Shown one piece after another: positions 1-7,750 of a stretch of 64,000 nucleotides of DNA. Below the pieces are notes generated by a model. The model did not search any database. It was not told where the DNA came from and saw only the letters and a list, made by a program, of their open reading frames with translations. Location: the NCBI RefSeq assembly GCF_005405885.1, contig NZ_BJFL01000030.1, positions 1 to 64,000 on the forward strand, written 5' to 3'. Origin of the DNA: Gandjariella thermophila. Its GTDB lineage: Bacteria > Actinomycetota > Actinomycetes > Mycobacteriales > Pseudonocardiaceae. Positions within the stretch are counted from its first letter, which is position 1; the number at the start of each line of letters is the position of its first letter. The position numbers and the translations under genes are program-made.

Positions 1-13
1 CTGTAGTAGACTG

Positions 14-90
14 GTAACGCAACGGCCCCGCCTGTAAGTCGTGTTCTGTGGTAGGAAAACGATCTTACCTGATCGGGGTCGTTGCCCTAC
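14..90. repeat. Imperfect 17-bp inverted repeat spanning 77 bp
   Basis: The 17 bases at 14-30 and the reverse complement of 74-90 agree at 14 positions, with a 43-bp spacer. No gene is visible in positions 1-230. The element could be the end of a structured RNA, a terminator of a gene beyond the window edge, or a small mobile-element remnant. The edge of the window prevents a decision. Confidence 0.3.
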
Positions 91-230
91 TTTGAGGTGA
101 TCAAGCCGGCCTGAATAACGCTCTCAGTGGTGAAACGAGATGCGGGCGCGGCGAGACCCGCACGGTGTCACAGCGCGAGACGCACGCGCCGCGCCTGGTC
201 GTTGCGGCGCGGCAGGGCCGGCGGCCACCG

Positions 231-268
231 GGGAAGGTTCCGCCGGTCGTGGCGGGCGGAACCTTCCC
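231..268 (-). terminator. Strong hairpin terminator after the beta-trefoil gene
   Basis: A perfect 14-bp stem (231-244 with 255-268) closes a 10-base loop. It lies 30 bp past the stop codon of the minus-strand secreted-protein gene ending at 298. There is no U tract, as is common for actinomycete terminators. The region 1-230 beyond it shows no supported gene. Confidence 0.65.
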
Positions 269-297
269 GGTTGGCTCGGGGCGCCGCGGGCCGCCGG

Positions 298-900
298 CTA
301 CTGGAATTGCTCCCAGGGACCGGCGGCGGTGGCCCGGGCGCGCAGCATCGCGTAGCGGCTCCCCGAGTAACCCAGTTCGGCCGAGACGTACCTGCCGTTC
401 GCCGCGGAGATGATGGCCAGGCCGCTGCCCGCGGACACGATGCGGTACAGCTCCCAGGGACCGACGGCGGTGGCCCGGGCCCGGAGCATCGCGTAGTCGC
501 CGCCGGAGTAACCGAGTTCGGCGGAGACGATCCTGCGGTTCGCCTGGGAGGCGATGGAACTGAGTCCACTGCGGGTGTCGGTGCAGATGGTGTAGCGCTC
601 CCACGGTCCGACGGCGGTGGCCCGAGCGCGGAGCATCGCGTAGTTGTTCCCCGAATAACCCAGTTCGGCGGAGACGATCCGGCCATTCGCCCGGGACGTG
701 ATGTAGACGTTGTTCGAGCAGACGACCTGCTGCGCGGTGTTGTGCGAAGCGGTCAGGCGGCTCATGGCCTCGGTGAGGCTGATGCCGTTCGCGGGTGCCG
801 CCGCGGCGGCACCGGGCAACACCGCCAGCACGATGCCCGCGGCAAGCAGCAGGGCACCCGTCAGGCCGGCCAGCCGGCCACGCGCGGATAACTCTCTCAT
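298..900 (-). CDS. Secreted three-repeat beta-trefoil (fascin-like) protein
   Basis: The 200-residue product begins with a signal peptide: basic residues at 2-8, a hydrophobic core at about 11-30 and an Ala-rich cleavage region near 31-37. The mature part holds three near-identical units, at about residues 71-102, 120-151 and 167-198, each with the pattern ANxRxVSAELGYSG followed by YAMLRARAT and GPWE. Such a threefold repeat of roughly 48 residues fits a beta-trefoil of the fascin/actin-crosslinking or carbohydrate-binding type. The repeats are also obvious at DNA level, so they have either expanded recently or been homogenised. The start is the ATG at 900, preceded by GGGAGGA at good spacing. 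The gene is monocistronic. The binding partner (sugar or surface polymer) is unknown. Secretion and repeat structure are well supported; the fold is inference. Confidence 0.8.
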   Translation of the reverse strand: MRELSARGRLAGLTGALLLAAGIVLAVLPGAAAAAPANGISLTEAMSRLTASHNTAQQVVCSNNVYITSRANGRIVSAELGYSGNNYAMLRARATAVGPWERYTICTDTRSGLSSIASQANRRIVSAELGYSGGDYAMLRARATAVGPWELYRIVSAGSGLAIISAANGRYVSAELGYSGSRYAMLRARATAAGPWEQFQ

Positions 901-946
901 TTCGTGGTGTCCTCCCGTTAAGGTGATGTGGAGGGCACAAAGGATG

Positions 947-960
947 ATGTGAATTCACAT
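947..960. promoter_or_regulatory. 14-bp perfect palindrome, possible operator
   Basis: ATGTGAATTCACAT is a perfect palindrome 47 bp upstream of the start codon of the secreted trefoil gene. It is AT-rich against a GC-rich background, as expected for a binding site of a dimeric regulator. The rest of the gap 901-1173 shows no gene. Confidence 0.4.
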
Positions 961-1173
961 GTTCGGCGACAGCGAACCTTTGTCACCCTACCGGTCGCTT
1001 CCTCGCGGCCGACGATTCGTCACCACTCGGTTGGCCGTACACGCCCGTCGGCGCACCGAACCAGAATCGACATACCCCCTGTTCCCCGTGATTTCAGGCT
1101 GGCAGGAAACGGGTGTCAGCGGAAAGCCGCCAGTCGAGTGAGCGGCCCCGGCGACCGAAAAGCGCCCCGACCG

Positions 1174-2778
1174 TCAGGGGTCGAATGTCGGGTCCACGGT
1201 GACCGGAACGTCGAGCAGCAGCGGCTCGCCGCGATCGGCCAGCCCCGGGACGACGTCGTCCAGGATGCCGAGCAGTTCCGCGTGGCCGGTCGGCCGCGAC
1301 GCGGGGCAACCCAGGGCAAGCGCCAGGTCCCGCACGCTGATCTCGGCGAACCCCGGCCAGGGCGGCTTGCCGCCGCCGTGTCCGCGGGCCAGGTGGTCCA
1401 GCACCGCGTACCGGCCGTTGGACAGCACCACGAACAGCGCGCCCACCCCGTAGTGCGCGGCGGTCCACAGCGACTGGATGGCATACAGCGAGGCCCCGTC
1501 GCCGACCACGGCCACCACCGGCCGGTCCGGGCGGGCCATCCGCAGGCCGGTCGCCGCGGGCAGGGCGAAGCCGAGCCCACCCATCGCCGCGGACAGGAAG
1601 CCCATCGGCGCCCTGGCCGGCAGCAGCGCATGCAGGTCCGGCCGGGTGGACGGGGTCTCCTCCACGACCACGGCGTCCGCCGGCAGCCGCTCGGCCAGCG
1701 CGGCCAGCACGTGCGCGGCACGCAGCGGCTCGCTCGGCCCGGGCGGGGGCGGCGGGGCGGCCCGGTGGGTGGCCGGCATCGGCACGTCGCGGGCCGGTAC
1801 CCGTTCGGCCAGCCGGGCGCACACCTCACCCGGGCCGCCCAGCACGGCCAGCTCGACCGGTGAGCGGTGCGCCTCCTCCGGGTCGTCGGTCACCAGCAGC
1901 ACCCGGGTACCCGGTTCGGCCAGCGGACCCGGCTCGTACGGGTACTGCCGGAACACCGGAGCGCCCACGCAGAGCACCACGTCGTGCCCGGCCAGGACCT
2001 GGCGCAGCCGGGAGCGCGCGGCGGGTAGGTGGCCGGCGAACAGCGGGTGGTCCTGCGGGAAGCCGGCGCGGGCGCCGAACGACTCCTGCCGCACCGGGCA
2101 GCGCAGCCGCTCGGCCAGCGCGACCAGGGCCCGCCACGTCGCCCGGTCGTCCGCTCCCGCGCCGACGACCAGCGCCGGCGAGGTGGCCTCGGCGAGCACC
2201 TCGACCAGCCGGCCGACCACGGCCTCGTCCACCCCGGTGGCACGGTGCACCTCGGTGGCGGCGGGCAGCACGCCGGAGTCCTCGGCGGGTGCGGACCAGT
2301 CGTCCATCGGCACGATCACCAGTGCGGGTCCGCGCCGCTCCCGGGCGGTGTGCCAGGCGCGGGCCAGCGCCCCCGGCACGTCCTGCGCCCGGAGCGGCTG
2401 CTCCACGGACACCGGGTAGTCGCCGGCCAGCCCGGTGAGCCGGCCGGTGAGGAACGGCTCCAGCGCCAGGTGCCTGCGGTCCTGCTGGCCGACCAGCACC
2501 ACCAGCGGCGCCCGGTTGACCCGCGCGGTGGCCAGCGCGCCGACCGCGTTGCCCAGCCCGGCGGTGGTGTGCAGCACCACGAACGCCGGGGACCGCCGGC
2601 CCAGCGCCCATCCGGTGGCCATGCCGACCACCGACGCCTCGTGCAGCGCGAGCACGAACTCCAGGTCGTCGGGCAGGTCGGTGAGCATGGGGACCTCGGT
2701 GGACCCCGGGTTGGCGAAGATCGTGCCCATGTCGAGGCGGGAGACCACCTCGAAAGCTTCGTCCCGTACCGTGCGCAT
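1174..2778 (-). CDS. ThDP-dependent decarboxylase, benzoylformate decarboxylase-like
   Basis: The 534-residue protein has the three-domain layout of thiamine-diphosphate decarboxylases and is close in length to benzoylformate decarboxylase (about 528). The N-terminal NPGSTE segment puts Ser26, Glu47 and His70 at the same numbers as the catalytic Ser26, Glu47 and His70 of the Pseudomonas putida enzyme. The ThDP/Mg site is GDG at 427-429 with Asn455. One key residue differs: the segment GAPVFR is followed by QY rather than YH, so the second catalytic His (281 in P. putida) appears to be Tyr279. Substrate is therefore uncertain; a 2-keto acid such as benzoylformate or a related aryl/alkyl keto acid is likely. 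The ATG at 2778 lies 6 bp after the MFS stop, so the two genes form an operon controlled by the divergent IclR protein. Confidence 0.8.
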   Translation of the reverse strand: MRTVRDEAFEVVSRLDMGTIFANPGSTEVPMLTDLPDDLEFVLALHEASVVGMATGWALGRRSPAFVVLHTTAGLGNAVGALATARVNRAPLVVLVGQQDRRHLALEPFLTGRLTGLAGDYPVSVEQPLRAQDVPGALARAWHTARERRGPALVIVPMDDWSAPAEDSGVLPAATEVHRATGVDEAVVGRLVEVLAEATSPALVVGAGADDRATWRALVALAERLRCPVRQESFGARAGFPQDHPLFAGHLPAARSRLRQVLAGHDVVLCVGAPVFRQYPYEPGPLAEPGTRVLLVTDDPEEAHRSPVELAVLGGPGEVCARLAERVPARDVPMPATHRAAPPPPPGPSEPLRAAHVLAALAERLPADAVVVEETPSTRPDLHALLPARAPMGFLSAAMGGLGFALPAATGLRMARPDRPVVAVVGDGASLYAIQSLWTAAHYGVGALFVVLSNGRYAVLDHLARGHGGGKPPWPGFAEISVRDLALALGCPASRPTGHAELLGILDDVVPGLADRGEPLLLDVPVTVDPTFDP

Positions 2779-2784
2779 CGGTCC

Positions 2785-4266
2785 TCAGGATGCCGGAGTC
2801 ACCGCGGAGCCGGACGCCTCCGGGGTACCCACCGGGCTCGCCGCGTCCCGCCGTTCCCGCACGAAACACAGCACCGCGAAGCCGACGAAGATCAGCGCCG
2901 CGTCCAGCAGCACCGCCTGGGTCCAGCTTCCGGTGACGTCCCGGAGGTAGCCGCCGACCGCGGGCGCGAGCACCGCACCCATCTCGCCGATCAGATTGTT
3001 CATCCCGAACGCCGAACCGCGCATCGGTTCGGTGGCCAACTCGGCGATCAGGGCGTGCCCGATGGGCTGCAGCGCGTTGAAGAACAGGCTGGCCGCGAAC
3101 AGCAGCAACCCCATCACCACCACCGACGGCTTGCCGGTGAGCAGCAGGTACAGGCCGAACACGACGGTCAGCACGCCCTGCGCGAAGGTGAAGCTGACCA
3201 GCATGCCCTTGCGCCCCCAGCCGCGCCGCACGCCCAGGTCGGACAGCCACCCGCCGACCGGGAAGCCGAGGATGCCCGCGCCGGCGTTGAACGCGGCGAT
3301 CAGCGCGGCCTGCAGGAACGACGAGTGCGCGGCCCCGGCGACGATGGCCACCGACCAGAAGCTGAAGAACCACAGGTTCCACAGCACCGCGATGTACGAG
3401 ATATTGATCATCACCAGGCTGCGGTTGCGCAGCACGGGTCCGATCTCGCCGCGCTTGCTGCGGAACACGAACAGCACCAGGCCGAGCGCGAGCAGGATCT
3501 CCATGCCGGCGATCCCCAGCTGCGACGCGCCGAGCCAGACCCCGAGGTAGTAGACGGCCATCACGGCGGCCAGGCAGACCGCCGCGTAGCGGAGCAGCGC
3601 CAGGGTGGCCCGGCCGTAGGGCAGGCCGCGCTGGTCGCGGCGGAAGTACCACACCGCGCCGCCGGCAACCACCAGCGTCACCGCGCCCTGCAGCAGGAAC
3701 GGCATCCGCCACGCGTGCTCGGTGCCCAGCACCGAGCCGAGGTTGATCATCCATGGGGCGAGCAGCGTGGCCAGGGTGATGCCGATGGCCAGGCCGGTGA
3801 TCACCAGACCCATGGCGAAGCTGCGCCGGTGCACCGGCACCCGCGCGGTGATCAGCGTGCGGTCGTTGGAGTAGAACGCGCCCTCGCCGAGTCCGGTGAG
3901 CACGCGCAGCACGATGAACACGGCCAGCCCGCTGATCACGCCGTTGAGCAGGGTGGCGATCCCGGCCCACAGCAGGCTGACGCCGATGATCGTGCGGTGC
4001 CCGAAGCGGTCACCGAGGTAGCCGCCGGGGAACTGGGTGAGCATGTAGCCGGCGAAGAACAGGCCACCGATCAACCCCCCGAGCGCGTACGGCATCGGCG
4101 CGTCACGCAGGAAGGACACGTGGTGGCCGATCATCCAGGTGACCACCGGGCCGGTGATGGTGCGGTCGGCGGCGCTCACCGTCCAGCCGAGCAGCAGCCA
4201 GCCGCACAGCACGTGCCAGGACTGGACGGTCCGGTGCGGGACGGGGTCGGGGCTCGCTGAGGTCAT
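2785..4266 (-). CDS. MFS transporter, aromatic/organic acid type
   Basis: This is a 493-residue, 12-helix major facilitator. An ATG at 4266 gives the usual short cytoplasmic N-terminus before the first helix (GWLLLGWTVSAADRT). The loop 2-3 motif appears as GGYLGDRFGHR and the second-half equivalent as GGWLSDLGVRRGWGRKG, both typical of the ACS/phthalate-permease branch. The gene is the first of a two-gene operon with the ThDP decarboxylase, 6 bp downstream, and is divergent from an IclR regulator. This suggests import of the keto acid or its precursor (for example mandelate-like compounds), but the substrate is inferred from context only. A C-terminal tail rich in Pro, Glu and Ala is probably cytoplasmic. 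Confidence 0.85.
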   Translation of the reverse strand: MTSASPDPVPHRTVQSWHVLCGWLLLGWTVSAADRTITGPVVTWMIGHHVSFLRDAPMPYALGGLIGGLFFAGYMLTQFPGGYLGDRFGHRTIIGVSLLWAGIATLLNGVISGLAVFIVLRVLTGLGEGAFYSNDRTLITARVPVHRRSFAMGLVITGLAIGITLATLLAPWMINLGSVLGTEHAWRMPFLLQGAVTLVVAGGAVWYFRRDQRGLPYGRATLALLRYAAVCLAAVMAVYYLGVWLGASQLGIAGMEILLALGLVLFVFRSKRGEIGPVLRNRSLVMINISYIAVLWNLWFFSFWSVAIVAGAAHSSFLQAALIAAFNAGAGILGFPVGGWLSDLGVRRGWGRKGMLVSFTFAQGVLTVVFGLYLLLTGKPSVVVMGLLLFAASLFFNALQPIGHALIAELATEPMRGSAFGMNNLIGEMGAVLAPAVGGYLRDVTGSWTQAVLLDAALIFVGFAVLCFVRERRDAASPVGTPEASGSAVTPAS

Positions 4267-4395
4267 CGTCGACTCCAGACGCACATGTCCTCGGACCGCC
4301 GGCAGCGGCCACTTTCCGCTCCCTCGAACGCGGCTGGCCGAGGATGCGCGGCACAAACTAGCCCAGGACAGCAGTATCGGGGAACCATTCGGGCA

Positions 4396-4401
4396 TATAA
4401 T
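4396..4401 (+). promoter_or_regulatory. -10 element TATAAT of a probably leaderless IclR transcript
   Basis: A consensus TATAAT ends 6 bases before the ATG at 4408, placing the expected transcription start at the A of the start codon. There is no ribosome-binding site in the short gap. A matching -35 hexamer is not evident. The same spacing recurs upstream of three other genes in this window. Confidence 0.6.
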
Positions 4402-4407
4402 TCCGCC

Positions 4408-5172
4408 ATGCCGAAAGACCACGGCGCGTCCGGCTCCGACTCGGTGCGCAACGCGCTGCGGATCCTGCTGCTGCTCCGCGAGCGGGAGTCGGCGCGGGTG
4501 ACCGACGTGAGCGCGCACCTCGGCGTGGCGCCGTCCACCGCGCACCGGCTGCTGTCCACGCTGCGCACCGAGGGTTTCGTGGACCAGGAGGCCGGCAGCC
4601 GCCGCTACCGCCTCGGCCTGACCCTGCTGAGCATGGCGCGCGAGGCGCTCACCGACCGCACCCTGCCCCGGGCGGCCCGGCCGCACCTGGAGCGGCTGTG
4701 CACCGAGGTGAACGAGACGGTCAACCTGCTGGTGCTGGACGGGGCCGAGGCGCTGTTCGTGGACGGCGTGGAGGGTCGCCACCCGCTGCGCGTGGCGCCC
4801 CGCACCGGCGACCGGATCCCGGCCTTCACCGCTGCCGGGGGCAAGGTGCTGCTGGCGGAGCTACCCGAGGGGCGGCTGCGCGGCCACTACCCGCACGGGC
4901 TGCCCAGCGTCACGCCGGCGACCATCACCGACTTCGACGCGCTGCTCGCCGAATTGCGGTGCGTGCGCGCCCGGGGCTACGCGGTCAACCTCGGCGAGAG
5001 CGTGGTGGACGTGCACGCGGTCGGCGTGCTGGTCCGCGACGGACACGGCGGCCCGCTGGCCGGGCTCACCATTTCCGCACCGGCCAGCCGGCTGCCCCGG
5101 GGACGCGCACGGGAACTGGCGCCGCTGCTGCGCCGTACCGCCGCGGCGATCACCGCCGACCTGCCGAGCTGA
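4408..5172 (+). CDS. IclR-family transcriptional regulator
   Basis: The 254-residue protein has an N-terminal winged helix (residues about 8-70, with VSAHLGVAPSTAHRLLSTL as the recognition region) and a C-terminal IclR effector domain (about 85-250, including GRHPLRVAPRTGDRIPAFTAAGGKVLLAEL and the conserved GYAVNLGESVVDVHAVGV). Longer upstream starts exist, but the ATG at 4408 fits both the family start and the promoter. It is divergent from the MFS/ThDP operon with a 141-bp gap and is the likely local regulator. It probably responds to a keto acid or aromatic ligand. A bidirectional-looking hairpin follows the gene. Confidence 0.9.
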   Translation: MPKDHGASGSDSVRNALRILLLLRERESARVTDVSAHLGVAPSTAHRLLSTLRTEGFVDQEAGSRRYRLGLTLLSMAREALTDRTLPRAARPHLERLCTEVNETVNLLVLDGAEALFVDGVEGRHPLRVAPRTGDRIPAFTAAGGKVLLAELPEGRLRGHYPHGLPSVTPATITDFDALLAELRCVRARGYAVNLGESVVDVHAVGVLVRDGHGGPLAGLTISAPASRLPRGRARELAPLLRRTAAAITADLPS

Positions 5173-5194
5173 ACAAAGGGGCACGACAAAACAA

Positions 5195-5224
5195 GGCCTC
5201 GGCGCCCTGTCGGCGCGCGAGGCC
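5195..5224. terminator. Hairpin terminator between convergent iclR and lsr2
   Basis: GGCCTCG plus GCGCC pairs with GGCGC plus CGAGGCC around the loop CTGTC, with one bulged base. The hairpin lies 23 bp after the IclR stop and 45 bp from the lsr2 stop, so it can serve both convergent genes. Confidence 0.6.
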
Positions 5225-5269
5225 CTGTCGCCGGGTACCGATGTGCGGCGGGCTGTCACCGCCACCTCT

Positions 5270-5647
5270 TTAGGCGGCGTTCGCCTTGCCGCCGTGGGCC
5301 TTTTCGAAGGCCTCGATGACGTGGCTGGGGATGCGGCCCCGCTCCGACACGTCGTGGCCGTGCTTCTTCGCCCACTCGCGGATGGCCTTGTTCTGCTCCC
5401 GGGTGTAGCCGCCGGATTCGGACTTCGCCTTGGGCGTGCTCCCGGCTGTGCCGCGCTTGGCCCGGCCACCGATACGGCGGGCGGCGCCAATGAAGTCCGC
5501 CAACTCGTCGCGCAGCTTCGCCGCGTTGGCCGGAGTGAGGTCGATCTCGTAGCTCACGCCATCCAAACCGAACTGAACGGTGGAGATGTCGTCGCTCGTG
5601 GTGCCGTCCAGGTCATCGACGAGCTGGACAAGAACCTTCTGGGCCAC
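5270..5647 (-). CDS. lsr2: Lsr2 nucleoid-associated protein / xenogeneic silencer
   Basis: The 125-residue product is a full-length Lsr2. It has an N-terminal oligomerisation domain (MAQKVLVQLVDDLDG, then the Asp-rich strand and VSYEIDLT), a linker with the basic GGRAKRG stretch, and a C-terminal DNA-binding domain ending in an Arg-Gly-Arg AT-hook-like loop (SERGRIPS). The Lsr2 family bridges DNA and silences AT-rich, often horizontally acquired genes. The start is a GTG at 5647 preceded by AAGGAG at ideal spacing; upstream in-frame sequence lacks family similarity. It is monocistronic, convergent with iclR, with a long untranslated region upstream. Actinomycetes often have more than one lsr2, so this may be a paralogue. 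Confidence 0.95.
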   Translation of the reverse strand: MAQKVLVQLVDDLDGTTSDDISTVQFGLDGVSYEIDLTPANAAKLRDELADFIGAARRIGGRAKRGTAGSTPKAKSESGGYTREQNKAIREWAKKHGHDVSERGRIPSHVIEAFEKAHGGKANAA

Positions 5648-6220
5648 GGGGGGACTCCTTAGGATGCAACGGTCCAATACCTTCCGGCATCCGGCGGGAC
5701 GGCGTCCAAAACACCGGATGCCTTCACGGTCGATCACCACCGTAGCACGAAACAACGAGTGTTTCCGCGAACCGGCTTCGAACGAGGGAACCGCGTCGTG
5801 ATGAGAAGGCATCCGGGGCGGCCACAATGCCCCGAATTAGGGTGCGATACGTCACGCTTCCAACACGGAAGGCACACAGTCGATACCGGCCGGCGCCGGT
5901 GCCGCGATGTCCGCAATTTCGGACATCGGCGCCGATCCGCCGCCTGCCGGTAATCGCGGGCGGGCCGGCTCCTGGCCGTCGGGGACAGAGTCGGACAGCC
6001 TGTTCCGGAACTGGCCTGACCTGCGATGACGAGTATGGGAACGCGCCGGGGCGAAGCCCCGCGATCGCGGCGCGCCTCATCAGGCACGACCGGAGCGCCG
6101 GGTCCCGATCGCGCCCCGGCGACGCGATCGCGGCGCGCGTCCAGGAACAAACACTGACGGTCCGATGACGGATCGGCTCGGCCGGCGGTCGATCCCGCGA
6201 ACCCTGCCTACGCTCGACGT
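5648..6220. other. 573-bp intergenic region upstream of lsr2 with inverted repeats
   Basis: No supported gene. It holds two inverted copies of GGCATCCGG (5686-5694 and 5714-5722) and a third direct copy at 5808-5816. A perfect 9-bp inverted repeat CGATGTCCG/CGGACATCG lies at 5905-5913/5920-5928. Two copies of GATCGCGGCGCGC lie at about 6061 and 6126. The stretch 5720-5860 is AT-richer than its surroundings and could hold the lsr2 promoter and Lsr2 self-binding sites; that part is inference. Confidence 0.4.
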
Positions 6221-7750
6221 ATGCGTGGTGCTGGCGTGTGGATCGGGGTGCTGTCGATCGGCTCGGCGCTCGCGGTCGGACATCTGGTGGCGGCCGCGAC
6301 CGGGCCGAACTCCTCCCCCTATCTCGCCGTCGGCAACACCGCGGTCGACCTCACCCCCGAACCGGTGAAGGCGTTCGCCATCCGCGAGTTCGGCGCCGCC
6401 GACAAGACGGTGCTCCTCGCCGGCATGGCCGTGGTGCTGCTCGCGCTGGGTGTGCTCGCCGGCCTGGTCTCCCGGCGCCGCGCGTTGCCCGGCCTGCTGC
6501 TGGTCGGCGGGCTCGGGGTGGTCGGCATCGCCGCCGCCGCGGCCCGCCCGGACCTCGGCGCGCTCGGTGTGCTGCCGGCGGTGGCCGCCGCCGCGGTCGG
6601 GCTCGGCGTGTTCGCCTGGCTGCACCGGCTGGCCACCGCACCCCCGGCGGAAGCCGCGCCCCCGACGGAGGCGACGCCCCCGGCACCCGGCCGGCGGCGG
6701 TTCCTGGTCACCGCCGGCTCGGTGGCCGTGGTGGCCGGCGCCGCCGCGGCGATCGGGCAGCGGCTGTCCGCGACGCGCGGCGCCGAGCGGTCCCGCGCCG
6801 CGCTCGGCCGCATCGCGCCGGCCGAACCCGCTCCCCCGGTGCCGGCCGGCGCGGACTTCGCCGCCTCCGGCACGCCGACGTTCATCACGCCGAATCGGGA
6901 CTTCTACCGGGTGGACACCGCGCTGATGGTGCCGCAGATCGAGGCCGGCGACTGGCGGCTGCGGGTGCACGGCATGGTGGACCGCGAACTGGAGCTGAGC
7001 TTCGCCGACCTGACCGGCCGCCGCCTGGTGGAGCGGACCATCACGCTGTGCTGCGTGTCCAACGACGTCGGCGGGCCGTACATCTCCACCGCCGACTTCG
7101 TCGGGGTGCCGATCCGCGAGGTGCTGGCCGAGGCCGGCGTGCGGCCCGGCGCCCAGCAGGTACTCAGCACCAGCGTGGACGGGTTCACCGCGGGCACCCC
7201 GATCGATGTGCTCACCGACCCGAAGCGAGACGCGCTGCTGGCGGTGGCGATGAACGGCGAGCCGCTGCCGGTGGAGCACGGCTTCCCGGTGCGCATGGTC
7301 ACCCCCGGCCTGTACGGGTACGTGTCGGCGACCAAGTGGCTGACCGACCTGGAGGTGACCACGTTCGACCGGCAGGCGTACTGGGTGCAGCGCGGTTGGG
7401 CGCAGCGGGCGCCGGTGAAGACACAGTCCCGGATCGACCGGCCCGCGGCGTTCGGCAAGGTGCCGGCCGGCCGGGTGGTCGCGGCCGGCATCGCCTGGGC
7501 CCAGCACACCGGCGTCGACCGGGTCGAGGTGCGCATGGACGGCGGCCCGTGGCAGGTCGCGCAACTGTCCACCGAGGTCAGCACGGACACCTGGCGGATG
7601 TGGCGGATCGAGTTGGACGCTCCGCCCGGCGGGCACACGCTGGAGTGCCGCGCCACCGACCGCTCCGGCTACACCCAGACCGGGCAGCGCACCCCGCCCG
7701 AACCGGACGGCGCCACCGGCTGGCACTCGGTGTTCTTCACCACCCAGTGA
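6221..7750 (+). CDS. Membrane-anchored molybdopterin oxidoreductase (sulfite oxidase/YedY-like)
   Basis: The 509-residue protein starts with four hydrophobic helices (about 7-26, 63-84, 89-107 and 114-134) and a Pro/Ala-rich linker. A Tat-like segment, RRRFLVTAG, then leads into a fifth hydrophobic stretch (158-180). The catalytic Mo-molybdopterin domain follows (about 220-390), with Cys278 in CCVSNDVGG as the molybdenum ligand. A Mo-co dimerisation/Ig-like C-terminal domain contains WRMWRIELDAPPG. The family catalyses oxo-transfer; the natural substrate of these actinobacterial membrane versions is not known, though methionine sulfoxide reduction or sulfite oxidation is possible. A -10-like TACGCT at 6209-6214 puts the transcription start at the ATG, so it may be leaderless. 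The stop abuts the convergent GH65 stop with no gap. Confidence 0.9.
   Translation: MRGAGVWIGVLSIGSALAVGHLVAAATGPNSSPYLAVGNTAVDLTPEPVKAFAIREFGAADKTVLLAGMAVVLLALGVLAGLVSRRRALPGLLLVGGLGVVGIAAAAARPDLGALGVLPAVAAAAVGLGVFAWLHRLATAPPAEAAPPTEATPPAPGRRRFLVTAGSVAVVAGAAAAIGQRLSATRGAERSRAALGRIAPAEPAPPVPAGADFAASGTPTFITPNRDFYRVDTALMVPQIEAGDWRLRVHGMVDRELELSFADLTGRRLVERTITLCCVSNDVGGPYISTADFVGVPIREVLAEAGVRPGAQQVLSTSVDGFTAGTPIDVLTDPKRDALLAVAMNGEPLPVEHGFPVRMVTPGLYGYVSATKWLTDLEVTTFDRQAYWVQRGWAQRAPVKTQSRIDRPAAFGKVPAGRVVAAGIAWAQHTGVDRVEVRMDGGPWQVAQLSTEVSTDTWRMWRIELDAPPGGHTLECRATDRSGYTQTGQRTPPEPDGATGWHSVFFTTQ

Noticed and set aside
1826-3970. Very long minus-strand frame of 714 residues over the MFS/ThDP genes
   Set aside because: It is an out-of-phase shadow produced by high GC; the true frames carry catalytic motifs and membrane helices.
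5686-5816. GGCATCCGG repeats as a specific regulatory motif
   Set aside because: The same 9-mer also occurs at 18882-18890 and inside the gene near 29313, so it may be just a common GC-rich word.
5734-6150. Minus-strand frames upstream of lsr2
   Set aside because: Overlapping frames in several phases with Arg/Pro/Ser-rich noise; no conserved features.
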